57,460 nt of DNA from Caballeronia choica (GCF_001544535.1 NZ_FCON02000043.1:1-57460); one strand, 5' to 3'; positions 35,677 through 48,183 are shown, counted from the stretch's first letter. The notes: generated by a model from the sequence alone, not told the origin. Numbers and translations: made by a program.

Positions 35677-36663
35677 TCACTCGTGCAACGCCACCACCGC
35701 CTGATCGATCGCGCCGAAAATCGACTTGCCGGCTGCGTCGAACATTTCGATTTTCACGCTGTCGCCGAACTTCATGAACTCCGTCTGCGGCGCGCCGTGC
35801 TCGATGGTTTCAAGGCATCGCTTCTCGGCGATACAGCAATATCCGCGCTTGGCGTCCTTGTTCGAGATCGTCCCCGAGCCGACGATCGATCCCGCGCGCA
35901 GGTTACGCGTCTTCGCCGCGTGCGCGATCAACTGGCCGAAGTGGAACACCATGTCGATGCCGCAATCCGGCTGCCCGACTTTCTTGCCGTTCCAGTGCAC
36001 GGTCATGGGTCGATGCACGCGGCCTTCGCGCCATGCGTCGCCGAGTTCATCGGGCGTGACCGCGACCGGCGAAAACGCCGTCGCCGGCTTGCTCTGGAAG
36101 AAGCCGAAGCCCTTCGCCAGTTCGGCCGGAATCAGGTTGCGCAACGAGACGTCGTTGACGAGCATCAGCAAACGCACGCTTTTCAGCGCTTCATCGGGCT
36201 TCGCGGTCATCGGCACATCGGTCGTGAGCGCGGCGATCTCCGCTTCGAAGTCGATGCCGAACGCTTCGGACGCGCACACGATGTCGTCCGCCGGGCCGAT
36301 GAAGTCATCGCTGCCGCCCTGGTACATCAACGGGTCGGTCCAGAATTCGGGTGGCATCTCGGCGCCGCGCGCGCGGCGCACGAGTTCGACGTGATTCACA
36401 TACGCCGAGCCGTCGGCCCACTGGAACGCGCGCGGCAGCGGCGCCATGCAGGACTTCGAGTCGAACGGGAACGCGTGGCGCGCGCGGCCCTGGTTCAGCG
36501 AATCGTAAAGATCGAGCAGTTGCGGCGCGTAGAAGGTCCAGTCGTCGAGCGCGCGTTGCAGCGTTCCGACAATCGCATCCGCGATCGCCGCCGTGCGCAG
36601 GTCGCGCGAAACGACGACCAGTTGGCCGTCGCGCGTGCCGTCCTTCAGCGTGGCAAGTTTCAT
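35677..36663 (-). CDS. fumarylacetoacetate hydrolase family protein
   Basis: A 328-residue FAH-fold hydrolase that cleaves C-C bonds in fumarylacetoacetate or related 2,4-dioxo acids. Metal ligands include the ExE in GIDFEAEIAAL; the C-terminal GSIVGSGTISNKD segment belongs to the active site. No homogentisate dioxygenase or maleylacetoacetate isomerase is nearby, so the pathway (tyrosine or another aromatic) is uncertain. It diverges from the IclR regulator, its likely controller. Confidence 0.88.
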   Translation of the reverse strand: MKLATLKDGTRDGQLVVVSRDLRTAAIADAIVGTLQRALDDWTFYAPQLLDLYDSLNQGRARHAFPFDSKSCMAPLPRAFQWADGSAYVNHVELVRRARGAEMPPEFWTDPLMYQGGSDDFIGPADDIVCASEAFGIDFEAEIAALTTDVPMTAKPDEALKSVRLLMLVNDVSLRNLIPAELAKGFGFFQSKPATAFSPVAVTPDELGDAWREGRVHRPMTVHWNGKKVGQPDCGIDMVFHFGQLIAHAAKTRNLRAGSIVGSGTISNKDAKRGYCCIAEKRCLETIEHGAPQTEFMKFGDSVKIEMFDAAGKSIFGAIDQAVVALHE

Positions 36664-36769
36664 AAAGCGTCTTATCGTTGGGTGACGTTAAAGGAAATCT
36701 ATTTTACGATGGTGAATCCGGCGCGGGATATCTGCCGCTCGCTCTTACCTACTTTAATGTCCTCGATTG

Positions 36770-37606
36770 ATGTCCTCGAAATTTCCGCCCTCCTCCGATG
36801 AAGCCGAAGACACAAGCGACGCCGCTGACTCCGACGCCACCGAAGAAAAGTTGCGCTCCGGCATTCAGTCGATCGAGGTCGGCTTTCGCCTGCTCGACGT
36901 GTTGACCCACGAACCGCGCGCGATGATGCTGCGCGATCTCGCGCAGCGCGCGGGCATGAGCCCGGCGAAGGCGCATCGTTATCTGGTGAGCTTTCAGCGG
37001 CTCGGGCTCGCGTCGCAGGACCCGGTTTCGGGCCGCTACGAACTCGGCGGCTTTGCGTTGCAGATGGGGCTCGCGCGTCTCGCGCGCGTCGATGGCGTGA
37101 AGCTCGCGCGAATCGCGCTCTCCGAATTGCGCGACAGGCTGGACCAGACGGTCGGCATCGCCGTGTGGGGCAACCAGGGGCCGACCGTCGTGCACTGGAT
37201 GGAATCGAGCTATCCGGCGAAGGCCTCGCTGAAACTTGGCGACGTGATGCCGCTGCTGTCGTCGGCGACAGGGCTGCTGTTCGCCGCGTATCTGCCGCGC
37301 AGCAAGACGAAGGCGATGCTCGATCGGGAACTCGCGGCCACGCGGCAATCGCTGGCGGACATCGAACCTGTGCTCGAAGACGTCCGCCGACACGGCGCGG
37401 CGCGCGTGGAAGGCATGTTGCTGCCGACGATCCACGCATTCTGCACGCCCGTCTTCGATTCGATGGGCGATCTCGCGCTCGGGCTGATCGCGCTGGGTCA
37501 CGAAGGCGCGTTCGATACGCGCTGGGGCGGCGAAATCGATACCGCACTGCGCACCTGTGCCGCGGACCTTTCGTATCAACTGGGGTATGCGGATCACGAG
37601 CGCTGA
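36770..37606 (+). CDS. IclR-family transcriptional regulator
   Basis: A 278-residue regulator. The N-terminal winged HTH (about 30-90) contains RDLAQRAGMSPAKAHRYLVSFQRLGL and the C-terminal effector domain has MPLLSSATGLLFAAYLP and PVFDSMGDLALGLIALG. The start is ambiguous: ATG 36770 is the second of two copies of ATGTCCTCGA (36757 and 36770), neither with a ribosome site, and a TTG at 36767 is in frame. IclR proteins commonly control aromatic catabolism, which suits the divergent FAH gene 106 bases away. Confidence 0.87.
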   Translation: MSSKFPPSSDEAEDTSDAADSDATEEKLRSGIQSIEVGFRLLDVLTHEPRAMMLRDLAQRAGMSPAKAHRYLVSFQRLGLASQDPVSGRYELGGFALQMGLARLARVDGVKLARIALSELRDRLDQTVGIAVWGNQGPTVVHWMESSYPAKASLKLGDVMPLLSSATGLLFAAYLPRSKTKAMLDRELAATRQSLADIEPVLEDVRRHGAARVEGMLLPTIHAFCTPVFDSMGDLALGLIALGHEGAFDTRWGGEIDTALRTCAADLSYQLGYADHER

Positions 37607-37716
37607 AGCGAAAGCGCAGTGAATGCGCGGAACATCGCTTTCGCCGCGCGTGTCATATGCGATTGCCCCGCGTTTGCCCGCGCTTGCCCCTTTCCACGCT
37701 TTTCAAGGCAGTTTCG

Positions 37717-38979
37717 ATGTCGTTCTTCCCCTTTCGCCCCCGCGCCACCGATGGCGCCCCAGCCAACACCGCCGATTCCAGACCGCCGCGCCGCTGGGCT
37801 CGCTGGGCGCTGGTGCTGCTTGCGGTCGTCGCCCTGCACTGGAGCGCGGCGCGGTGGATCGGGGGCCATGGGAACGTAGCGAATGCGCCGCCCGTCGAGC
37901 ATGTGCCTGTGCAGGTCGCGCTGTTGACGGCGAAGCCCGTCGAGCCTGCCGCGCCGCCGCCTCCGAAACCTGCTGTTCCGCCGGCGCCGGCTCCTCGCGC
38001 GCCAGTAGCGCCGCGCGCGTCGATTGCGCCAGTCGCGCCCCAGCCGAAGCCCGCACCGGTGATGAGCGTCGCGCGCGATGAACCGGATGCGCAAGCCATC
38101 GCAGCCGCGGACGCTGCAAGTGCCGCGGCTGCGTCGCAGGCGGCGGCTGCATCCGCTGCGTCGGCGGCTGCGGCGGCGAGCGCGAACGCCGCCGCCCAGG
38201 CCGCGGCCGCCCCTGCTGCCCCCGGCGACAAGTTCGACGTCCCGCCAACGGGCGACCTGCGCTACGACACGCTCGTGAACGGTATGATGAACCAGACGGG
38301 CACGATCCACTGGACCAACGACGGCCAGCACTACGCGATGGTCGTATCGATTCCGATACCGTTCATCGGACCGTTCGTGTATTCGAGCGAAGGCCACATC
38401 GACCGCTTCGGCATCGCGCCCGAACAGTATTCGCAGCAACGCGGCCGCCGCGCCGCCGACGTCACCATCTTCAATCGCGAAACGAAGCAGCTCGTCTATA
38501 CGCGCACGCCCGCAAACCAGCCGCTCGCCGATGGCGGACAGGATCGCTTCAGCGTCTTCATGCAGCTCGCGAGCCTCGTGCGCGGCTCGCCCGACACGTA
38601 CAAGCCGGGCGTCACGCGTCAGTTCAGCGTCGCCGATAACGACAGCAACGAGATCTGGCAGTTCGAGACCGTCGGCGATGAAACCGTGCAGGCGCGCGGC
38701 GGCTCGTTCAGCGCGCGGCACTTCACGCGCCTGCCGCGTCGCGAGGGCGACCGCCGGCGTATCGACGTGTGGCTTGCGCCGTCGCTCGGCTGGCTGCCCG
38801 CGCGCATCCTGCAGACCGAGCCGAATGGCATGCAGATCGAACTGCTCTGGCGCGGCAAGCTTCAACCGCCAGGCGCGGCGAATAGCACACCGCCCGATGG
38901 CGTCGAAACCACCGGTCCGGGCACGCCAGATGCGTCTGACGATTCCGCGCCCGACGCCATGCAACCCGTCAAGCCCTGA
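37717..38979 (+). CDS. DUF3108 protein with TonB-like anchor and Pro/Ala linker
   Basis: A 420-residue protein: cytoplasmic basic start, one membrane helix (about 29-47), a Pro/Ala-rich linker (about 75-165, with PPPPKPAVPPAPAPRAPVAP and a long Ala/Ser run), then a periplasmic DUF3108 domain (about 175-385) with VNGMMNQTGTIHWTNDGQHY and an Asp/Pro-rich tail. The anchor-plus-linker resembles TonB or VirB10 and would let the domain reach through peptidoglycan. Function unknown. Confidence 0.8.
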   Translation: MSFFPFRPRATDGAPANTADSRPPRRWARWALVLLAVVALHWSAARWIGGHGNVANAPPVEHVPVQVALLTAKPVEPAAPPPPKPAVPPAPAPRAPVAPRASIAPVAPQPKPAPVMSVARDEPDAQAIAAADAASAAAASQAAAASAASAAAAASANAAAQAAAAPAAPGDKFDVPPTGDLRYDTLVNGMMNQTGTIHWTNDGQHYAMVVSIPIPFIGPFVYSSEGHIDRFGIAPEQYSQQRGRRAADVTIFNRETKQLVYTRTPANQPLADGGQDRFSVFMQLASLVRGSPDTYKPGVTRQFSVADNDSNEIWQFETVGDETVQARGGSFSARHFTRLPRREGDRRRIDVWLAPSLGWLPARILQTEPNGMQIELLWRGKLQPPGAANSTPPDGVETTGPGTPDASDDSAPDAMQPVKP

Positions 38980-39042
38980 TGCCTGTCGCGATTTGCTGAC
39001 GAAGGGCGCTCTATCCGCAACCGCATTGACTACGGAGCCGAC

Positions 39043-39831
39043 ATGCAGGTGACGATCAACGGTATCGACACGCGTTATGTGCTGAGCAACGAGGGCGGCG
39101 GCCCCTGGCTGACGTTTATCCACCAACTCGCGGGCGATCTGTCGGTGTGGGACCAACAGGCCGGCTACTTCCGCGACAAATACACCGTGCTGCGCTACGA
39201 CCTGCGCGGCCACGGCGAGACGGCGCTGTCACCCGAAGCGTTCAGCATCGAACAGCTCTCCGACGACCTCGCCGAATTGCTGCACAAGCTGGGGGCGCCG
39301 AGCACGCATGTGGTCGGGCTGTCGATCGGCGGAATGGTCGCGCAGCAGTTCGCGGCGGATCATGCGGCACTCGTCGATACGTTGACGGTGGTCGGCGCGC
39401 CCGCCTTCACGCCCGAGGAAGCGCGTCCGACATTCGCGCAACGCGCAGCATCCGTGCGCGAAAACGGGACTGCGAGTATCGTGGAGGGAACGCTCGAACG
39501 ATGGCTTACAGCGGACTTCCGCCGCAGGCATCCCGAAGTCGTCGAGCCGGTCAGCGAGACGATAATGCGTACTCCATCGGAAGGTTTCGCGCGTGCGGCC
39601 GAGGCCGTATGCAACTTCGATGTACGCAATAAACTCGCTTTGGTGGCGAAGCCCACACTCGTCGTGGCCGGAAAACATGACACGGGCACGCCATATGCTG
39701 CATCGAAGCTGATCGCCGACGCCGTGCCGGGTGCGCGTTTTGAAACACTCGACGCGGCGCATCTGTCCCCGATCGAATCTTCGACGCAATTTACCGCCCT
39801 GCTTGAAACATTTTTGCGGAGTTCTGTCTAA
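39043..39831 (+). CDS. alpha/beta hydrolase, 3-oxoadipate enol-lactonase-like
   Basis: A 262-residue hydrolase with nucleophile S94 (VGLSIGGMVAQ), conserved RYDLRGHGET and the histidine in DAAHLSPIES. The length and LSIGGM motif match PcaD-type enol-lactonases, but no protocatechuate genes are near and related esterases look alike. GGAG lies 12 bases upstream of the ATG. A weak hairpin without a T-tract follows. Confidence 0.8.
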   Translation: MQVTINGIDTRYVLSNEGGGPWLTFIHQLAGDLSVWDQQAGYFRDKYTVLRYDLRGHGETALSPEAFSIEQLSDDLAELLHKLGAPSTHVVGLSIGGMVAQQFAADHAALVDTLTVVGAPAFTPEEARPTFAQRAASVRENGTASIVEGTLERWLTADFRRRHPEVVEPVSETIMRTPSEGFARAAEAVCNFDVRNKLALVAKPTLVVAGKHDTGTPYAASKLIADAVPGARFETLDAAHLSPIESSTQFTALLETFLRSSV

Positions 39832-39948
39832 AAGAAAGCCTCGATGGGCTTCTGGCAACACGTCGAGGCCACCCCTTGAATTCCAACCCAAGCGCTCCAT
39901 CTACGGTGCAGGAATTGCCAGGAGCAATCAGGAATAAGGAGTGTCGCC

Positions 39949-40206
39949 ATGCAAATGATCTACAACAGCCCTAACTATTGTGTTGTCGAATTCCCGCCGC
40001 AGGACAACCACCTTGCCATGAAGGCCGGTGGCTACGAGATCGTCGACAAGAACATGCAGCGTGAAATCTTCATCGATGGCGCGCTTGCGGCCAAGTTTCG
40101 CGAGCATGTTCAAAAGCTGATCGCGGAGGAACAGTCGCTCGAAGATGTCGATGAATTTCTGGGCCAGTTCGATATTCTGATGAACCAGCCGGTGATTCTT
40201 CACTGA
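39949..40206 (+). CDS. DUF3567 family protein
   Basis: An 85-residue acidic soluble protein ([49 protein letters not shown]). It is conserved in beta-proteobacteria and often precedes metH as here; function unknown. A clear ribosome site (AAGGAG) is 8 bases before the ATG, and a strong terminator follows. Confidence 0.82.
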   Translation: MQMIYNSPNYCVVEFPPQDNHLAMKAGGYEIVDKNMQREIFIDGALAAKFREHVQKLIAEEQSLEDVDEFLGQFDILMNQPVILH

Positions 40207-40263
40207 ATCGTTCACCGGCGCCGGCTTCGCGCCGCACTGATGCTGTACAGGTGACACCCCGTG

Positions 40264-40296
40264 AACCCCGTCGCACGCGACGGGGTTTTTGTTTTT
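40264..40296 (+). terminator. intrinsic terminator after the DUF3567 gene
   Basis: Stem CCCCGTCGC-AC-GCGACGGGG (40266-40285) followed by TTTTTGTTTTT. Confidence 0.9.
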
Positions 40297-40391
40297 GTGC
40301 GCTCCCCGATGGCTGCCGCGCCGGCAACGGCACCGCGCCCGTCCGGCTACAATGGCAGACCGTCTTCCTACTGGTGCAAACCTTGCCTGCG

Positions 40392-41466
40392 ATGAACCAG
40401 ACCGCCACTCCGACCGCACCGGCCGACGCCGCCGGCCGCCCATCCCGCCGTGCATACACGCGCGGCGCGGCGTTGCCCGCACTGTTGCAGCAGCGCATCC
40501 TGATTCTCGACGGCGCGATGGGCACGATGATCCAGCGCTACAAGCTCGACGAAGCGGCGTATCGCGGCGAGCGGTTCAAGGACTACGGACGCGACATCAA
40601 GGGCAACAACGAGTTGCTGTCGATCACGCAGCCGCACGTGATCCGCGAGATCCACGATCAGTACCTCGCCGCCGGCGCGGACATCGTCGAGACGAACACG
40701 TTCGGCGCAACGCGCGTGGCGCAAGCCGATTACGGCATGGAAGAGCTTGCGGCCGAGATGAACCGCGAGTCGGTGAAGCTCGCCCGCGAGGCCTGCGACA
40801 AATACTCGACGCCGGACAAGCCGCGCTTCGTCGCGGGCGCGATCGGGCCGACGCCGAAAACCGCGAGCATTTCACCCGACGTGAACGACCCGGGCGCGCG
40901 CAACGTGACCTTCGACGAACTGCGCAGCACGTACTACGAGCAGGCGAAGGCGCTGCTCGAGGCGGGCTGCGACCTGTTTCTCGTCGAGACGATTTTCGAC
41001 ACGCTGAACGCGAAGGCTGCGCTTTTCGCGCTGGATGAACTATTCGAGGATACCGGCGAACTGCTGCCGGTCATGATCTCCGGAACGGTGACGGATGCTT
41101 CGGGGCGGATTCTGTCGGGACAGACGGTCGAGGCGTTCTGGAATTCGCTGCGCCACGCGCGGCCGCTGACGTTCGGTCTCAATTGCGCGCTGGGCGCCGC
41201 GCTGATGCGACCGTATATCGCCGAATTGTCGAAGCTCTGCGATACGTACGTGTCGTGCTATCCGAACGCGGGCCTGCCGAATCCGATGAGCGACACGGGC
41301 TTCGATGAAACGCCTGATGTGACTTCGGGATTGCTGAAGGAATTTGCGCAAGCGGGGTTGGTGAACCTCGCGGGCGGGTGCTGCGGGACGACGCCGGAGC
41401 ATATTGCGGAGATAGCGAAGGCACTCGCCGATGTAAAGCCGCGCAAATGGCCCTCGCACTATCGCG

Positions 41467-41477
<11 letters not shown>
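40392..41477 (+). CDS. metH: methionine synthase, homocysteine-binding module
   Basis: A 361-residue protein equal to the first module of E. coli MetH: the Zn2+/homocysteine methyltransferase barrel. The opening [22 protein letters not shown] and [11 protein letters not shown] give the three zinc cysteines. It must work with the downstream protein, which carries the other three modules. A TACAAT at 40348-40353 is a plausible -10. The genes overlap by 11 bases (41467-41477) in different frames, so this is a true gene split and not a simple stop-codon error. Confidence 0.93.
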
Positions 41478-44220
<2,743 letters not shown>

Positions 44221-44352
44221 CCAACATACGCGCTACCTGATACGGAAAAACACCGGGCGCTGCGGTCAGGAATTTTTTATTTCCGTAGACTTGGCGTTGC
44301 GAATGCCCGTCATGGCGACGGTCACGCATTTTTTTGTCACGGAGAAAGCCGC

Positions 44353-44547
44353 ATGAAGAAGCTGACGCCCGTCGTTGCCGTTGCCGCAGCTGTCCTGTTC
44401 ACGTCCGGTGGTTCAGTCGCGTTCGCTCAAAATGCGAGCAGCGTGTCGTCGTATTCACCGCCGGTCACCGAGCACAAGAAGAAGCCCAAGAAGCCCAAGA
44501 AAGGCGCGAGCGCGCCGGCCGCGAGCAGCAACGGTCAAACGCAGTAG
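44353..44547 (+). CDS. small exported lysine-rich protein
   Basis: A 64-residue protein: signal peptide (cleavage after AFA, about residue 25) and a mature part of about 39 residues with a Lys/Pro cluster (KKKPKKPKKG) and a Ser/Ala/Gln tail. CGGAG precedes the ATG and a perfect terminator follows, so it is a real single-gene transcript. No family recognised; a charged periplasmic or nucleic-acid/lipid-binding peptide is possible. Confidence 0.7.
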   Translation: MKKLTPVVAVAAAVLFTSGGSVAFAQNASSVSSYSPPVTEHKKKPKKPKKGASAPAASSNGQTQ

Positions 44548-44580
44548 CAGGAACCGCGGTTTCCCGTTATGTCATAAGAA

Positions 44581-44615
44581 AAAACCCGCATCGTTTGTCG
44601 ATGCGGGTTTTTTTT
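44581..44615 (+). terminator. intrinsic terminator after the lysine-rich protein gene
   Basis: Stem CCCGCATCG / CGATGCGGG (44585-44593 with 44599-44607), A-tract before and eight T after. Confidence 0.92.
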
Positions 44616-44700
44616 GACTGCGCTGGAGAAAGCGCCTCACCCAGAGCAGGTGTTCAGCGCTTCCTTAATCCCGCAGCAGCGGCGCAAGGCAATTCTGCCT

Positions 44701-45027
44701 TCACACGCCCCAAAGAATGTCGGTGTTCGCCTTCTGCGCGAGGCGCAGCATGTCGAGGAACGGAAAGGCACGCTGCGCGAGGCCGATCGGAATCTCGTGC
44801 GGCTCGTGGCCTTCTTCGCCTTCGTGAAACCGCCCGTCGTGCTCGGCGCGTTCCTTCTTGTCGACGACCACGGCCGATTCCAGTTTCTGGATCGCGACCG
44901 GCAGTTCATCGTGCATGATGACCCCGCGTTCGCTGAGATGTTTGCCGATGATGCCGAGCAGATACTCCGCCAGGTCTGCGAGCATCATGACGTCGGGTGC
45001 GGCGCTGGTTTTGAAAGTGATCAGCAT
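44701..45027 (-). CDS. DUF1840 family protein
   Basis: A 108-residue protein beginning MLITFKTSAAPDVMMLADLAEYLLGIIGK, the DUF1840 signature, followed by an acidic/His segment and a C-terminal LAQRAFPFLDMLRLAQKANTDILWGV. Function unknown. The ATG at 45027 has a purine-rich AAGGAAAAGGA upstream and is chosen over a longer frame to 45156. It diverges from argS. Confidence 0.82.
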   Translation of the reverse strand: MLITFKTSAAPDVMMLADLAEYLLGIIGKHLSERGVIMHDELPVAIQKLESAVVVDKKERAEHDGRFHEGEEGHEPHEIPIGLAQRAFPFLDMLRLAQKANTDILWGV

Positions 45028-45327
45028 GGCAAGGTCCTTTTCCTTATGTTGGGTTGTAAGCGAAACGCGTCGGCCGCGTATCGGACGCATAGGCCACGGC
45101 GCGTATGTTTCCCAGACGGCTTCCCTGACGACGACCCTGATTCGACATATTAGCACCTGCTAAAATCCGGTTTCGACATCCAAGGCAATCGGAATGGTCG
45201 CAAATCGTGAAGCGCGCGAAAGCCGCCGCACGCGCCTCCCCGATCCGATTGACCCGATTGCACGCCGGCCTTCGCGCCCGCGTCACGCCACACCACACTG
45301 GACCCGGTCCACTGGATCACACTCAGC
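45028..45327. promoter_or_regulatory. 300-base divergent region DUF1840 / argS
   Basis: No gene supported. TAAAAT at 45161-45166 is a possible -10 for argS and overlaps a dyad TTAGC-ACCT-GCTAA (45150-45163), a possible operator. The resulting argS leader would be about 155 bases. Confidence 0.35.
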
Positions 45328-47112
45328 ATGCTGCCCGCACACAAACACACCCTCGAAACGCTCCTCACCAGCGCGGTCAAGCAGGTCGCGCTCGCCACTC
45401 AGGGCGCGTCGGAAGCCGCGTTCGTCGAACCGTCGATCGTCCTCGAACGTCCGAAGGTCGCGGCGCATGGCGACGTCGCATCGAACGTCGCCATGCAGCT
45501 CGCCAAGCCGCTGCGCGCGAATCCGCGCCAACTGGCCCAGCAGATCGTCGATGCGGTGCTCGCGAATCCGGCCGCGAAGGGTCTCGTCGACGGTGCCGAA
45601 GTCGCCGGCCCCGGCTTCATCAACCTGCGTCTCGCGGCTACCGCGAAGCAAGCAGTGGTCCCGGCCGTGCTCGCGGAAGGCGCGGACTATGGCCATTCCA
45701 CCCGCGAAGCAGGCAAGCGCGTGCTGATCGAGTTCGTCTCGGCGAACCCGACGGGGCCGCTGCACGTCGGCCACGGCCGTCAGGCCACCCTCGGCGACGC
45801 GCTCTCGAACCTGCTCGCGACGCAGGGCTACGCGGTGCATCGCGAGTTCTACTACAACGACGCCGGCGTGCAGATCGGCAACCTCGCGATCTCGACGCAA
45901 GCCCGCGCCCGAGGGCTCAAACCCGGCGACGCCGGCTGGCCGGAAGCCGCGTACAACGGCGAATACATCGCGGACATCGCGCGCGACTACCTGGCGGGCG
46001 CGACCGTCGCGGCGAAGGACGGCGCGCCGGTCAAGGGCAAGGGCGACGTCGACGACCTCGATGCGATCCGCGTCTTCGCCGTCGCCTATCTGCGCCACGA
46101 GCAGGACATGGACCTGACCGCGTTCGGCGTGAAGTTCGACCAGTTCTACCTGGAGTCGTCGCTGTACAAGGAAGGCCGGGTCGAAGCGACGGTCAACGCG
46201 CTGGTCGCCGCCGGCAAGACCTACGAGCACGAAAACGCGCTCTGGCTGCGCACGACCGACGACGGCGACGACAAGGACCGCGTGATGCGCAAGTCCGACG
46301 GCACCTACACGTACTTCGTGCCGGACGTCGCGTATCACGTCGCGAAGTGGGAACGCGGCTTCACGAAGGTCATCAACGTGCAGGGCTCGGACCACCACGG
46401 CACGATCGCGCGGGTGCGCGCCGGGCTGCAGGGGCTGGGTGTCGGCATTCCGAAGGGTTACCCCGACTACGTGCTGCACAAGATGGTTACCGTGATGCGC
46501 GACGGCCAGGAAGTGAAGATCTCGAAGCGCGCGGGCAGCTACGTGACGGTGCGTGACCTGATCGAATGGTCGGGCGGCATGGCGCCGGGCAGCGAAACGG
46601 CACCGGACGAACTCGACGAGGAAACGATCCGCCGTGGCCGCGACGCCGTGCGCTTCTTCCTGATCTCGCGCAAGGCGGACACCGAGTTCGTGTTCGACAT
46701 CGACCTGGCGCTCAAGCAGAACGACGAGAACCCCGTGTACTACGTGCAGTACGCGCACGCACGGATCAGCACGATCCTCTCCGACTGGCAGACGCGCTAC
46801 AACGGCGATCTCGCGCAGGCGGGCCACGCCGACCTCGCGCCGCTTTCGAGCGAACGCGCGATGGCGCTGCTCAACAAGCTCGCCGAATACCCCGACATGC
46901 TCGCGCATGCCGCCGACGAACTCGCGCAGCACGCGGTCGCGTTCTATCTGCGCGACCTCGCTGGCGAATTCCACTCGTTCTACAATGCGGAGCGCGTTCT
47001 CGTCGATGAAGAGGCGCCGCGCAATGCGCGCATCGCATTGCTCGCGGCGACGCGTCAGGTGCTCGCGAACGGCCTGGCGACAATCGGCGTTTCCGCTCCC
47101 GTCAAGATGTAA
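45328..47112 (+). CDS. argS: arginyl-tRNA synthetase
   Basis: A 594-residue class I synthetase. The N-terminal Arg-specific domain (1-115), the HIGH motif H146-V-G-H149 ([14 protein letters not shown]), the KMSK-equivalent [14 protein letters not shown] and the anticodon-binding all-helical C-terminus (DALR-like, ending [20 protein letters not shown]) are all present. The length is as expected. A SPOR-domain gene follows 146 bases downstream. Confidence 0.97.
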   Translation: MLPAHKHTLETLLTSAVKQVALATQGASEAAFVEPSIVLERPKVAAHGDVASNVAMQLAKPLRANPRQLAQQIVDAVLANPAAKGLVDGAEVAGPGFINLRLAATAKQAVVPAVLAEGADYGHSTREAGKRVLIEFVSANPTGPLHVGHGRQATLGDALSNLLATQGYAVHREFYYNDAGVQIGNLAISTQARARGLKPGDAGWPEAAYNGEYIADIARDYLAGATVAAKDGAPVKGKGDVDDLDAIRVFAVAYLRHEQDMDLTAFGVKFDQFYLESSLYKEGRVEATVNALVAAGKTYEHENALWLRTTDDGDDKDRVMRKSDGTYTYFVPDVAYHVAKWERGFTKVINVQGSDHHGTIARVRAGLQGLGVGIPKGYPDYVLHKMVTVMRDGQEVKISKRAGSYVTVRDLIEWSGGMAPGSETAPDELDEETIRRGRDAVRFFLISRKADTEFVFDIDLALKQNDENPVYYVQYAHARISTILSDWQTRYNGDLAQAGHADLAPLSSERAMALLNKLAEYPDMLAHAADELAQHAVAFYLRDLAGEFHSFYNAERVLVDEEAPRNARIALLAATRQVLANGLATIGVSAPVKM

Positions 47113-47212
47113 ATGCCACCCGGTGCATCGGCCCGGCCGCCCGTCGCGCAATTCGGACTTTTCGGCGCGTTCAGGCGGCCGGGCCGTGCGCTGGCCCGCT
47201 TCGGGCCGCCGT

Positions 47213-47218
47213 TATAAT
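47213..47218 (+). promoter_or_regulatory. possible -10 element for the SPOR gene
   Basis: TATAAT, 40 bases before the ATG, between argS and the SPOR gene. The -35 region is GC-rich with no good match. Confidence 0.35.
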
Positions 47219-47258
47219 CGGCGGCCATCCAGAAGACTTTTTGCAGGTGATTCATACG

Positions 47259-48041
47259 ATGGCAAAACCACGCGGCACGTCGAAGCAGTCGAAGCAAGCC
47301 GGAGGAACCTTTCTCGGTATCGTGCTGGGCTTGATTGTCGGCCTGGCAATCGCAGTCATCGTCGCGCTGTACATCACGCGCGCGCCCACTCCGTTCGTGG
47401 CGAAGGTCGCGCCGCCCACCGACTCGGGCTCGGCGCCCGCCGCCGCGCAGCCATACGACCCGAATCGCCCGCTGCAGGGCAAGACGCCCGGACAGCCCGT
47501 GCCGCAAGCCGCGCAACCCGCGCCGCCGAACACCGCGCCGGGACAGACCAACAACCAGACGCAGTCGTCGGGGATGCTTGAAGAGCCGCAGATCGTCGAG
47601 GTGCCGCCGGCTTCGAACGGGTCGGCGGCTGCGCAGAAGCCCGCCGCGCCTTCGCAGGGCACGAGTTCGACCATCGCGAAGAAGCCGTCGGCGAGTGCGC
47701 CCACCGCCACCAGCACGACCAGCACGGCGAGCGCGTCGGCCAGCAAGAGCACGTCCGCGCCGACCGCCGCCAAAGCCAACCCGCCCGCGCCCGGCGACGT
47801 GAACACTGGCTACTTCCTCCAGGTCGGCGCGTACAAGACGCAGGCCGATGCCGAGCAGCAGCGCGCCCGGCTCGGTTTCCAGGGCTTCGAGTCGAAGGTC
47901 ACGGAACGCGATGCGGGCGGCGTCACGTACTATCGCGTGCGCATCGGCCCGTTCACGAAGTTCGAGGACATGAACAACGTGCGCCAGCGTCTTTCCGATG
48001 CGGGCGTCGACACCGCGGTGATCCGCTTCTCCAAGCAATAG
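47259..48041 (+). CDS. SPOR-domain cell-division-type membrane protein
   Basis: A 260-residue protein with FtsN-like topology: a short basic cytoplasmic start, one membrane helix (19-40), a long Pro/Ala/Ser/Thr linker (about 55-180) and a C-terminal SPOR domain (about 183-260: GYFLQVGAYKTQADAEQQRARL, TYYRVRIGPFTKFEDMNNVRQRL). SPOR domains bind denuded glycan at the division site. The argS-SPOR-dsbA order is common in beta-proteobacteria. The ATG at 47259 is chosen over TTG at 47241. Confidence 0.9.
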   Translation: MAKPRGTSKQSKQAGGTFLGIVLGLIVGLAIAVIVALYITRAPTPFVAKVAPPTDSGSAPAAAQPYDPNRPLQGKTPGQPVPQAAQPAPPNTAPGQTNNQTQSSGMLEEPQIVEVPPASNGSAAAQKPAAPSQGTSSTIAKKPSASAPTATSTTSTASASASKSTSAPTAAKANPPAPGDVNTGYFLQVGAYKTQADAEQQRARLGFQGFESKVTERDAGGVTYYRVRIGPFTKFEDMNNVRQRLSDAGVDTAVIRFSKQ

Positions 48042-48050
48042 GCATCGAAA

Positions 48051-48091
48051 ACCCGCGCCCTTGGCTGTATCGACGTATCGAGGGCGCGGGT
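48051..48091 (+). terminator. GC-rich hairpin between SPOR gene and dsbA
   Basis: Perfect 11-base arms (48051-48061 with 48081-48091, ACCCGCGCCCT) around a 19-base loop, no T-tract. Could be a weak or Rho-assisted terminator or a processing site. Confidence 0.45.
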
Positions 48092-48183
48092 CGGGAACGC
48101 TGCTTAAGCGTGGCTTAAGTGTCCTGTGTCCCACTGGCGTCCTTGCCCTCATTGGCCTTTTCACGCACCTTCCCCGTCACATC

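Noticed and set aside
37594-39213. 539-codon minus-strand frame opposite the DUF3108 gene
   Set aside because: Arg-rich shadow of the Pro/Ala linker coding DNA.
40300-40391. Cobalamin or SAM riboswitch upstream of metH
   Set aside because: The gap from terminator to ATG is under 100 bases and I see no B12-box-like or SAM-fold sequence.
45283-47151. 622-codon open frame antisense to argS
   Set aside because: Same codon-shadow pattern; argS has all family motifs on the other strand.
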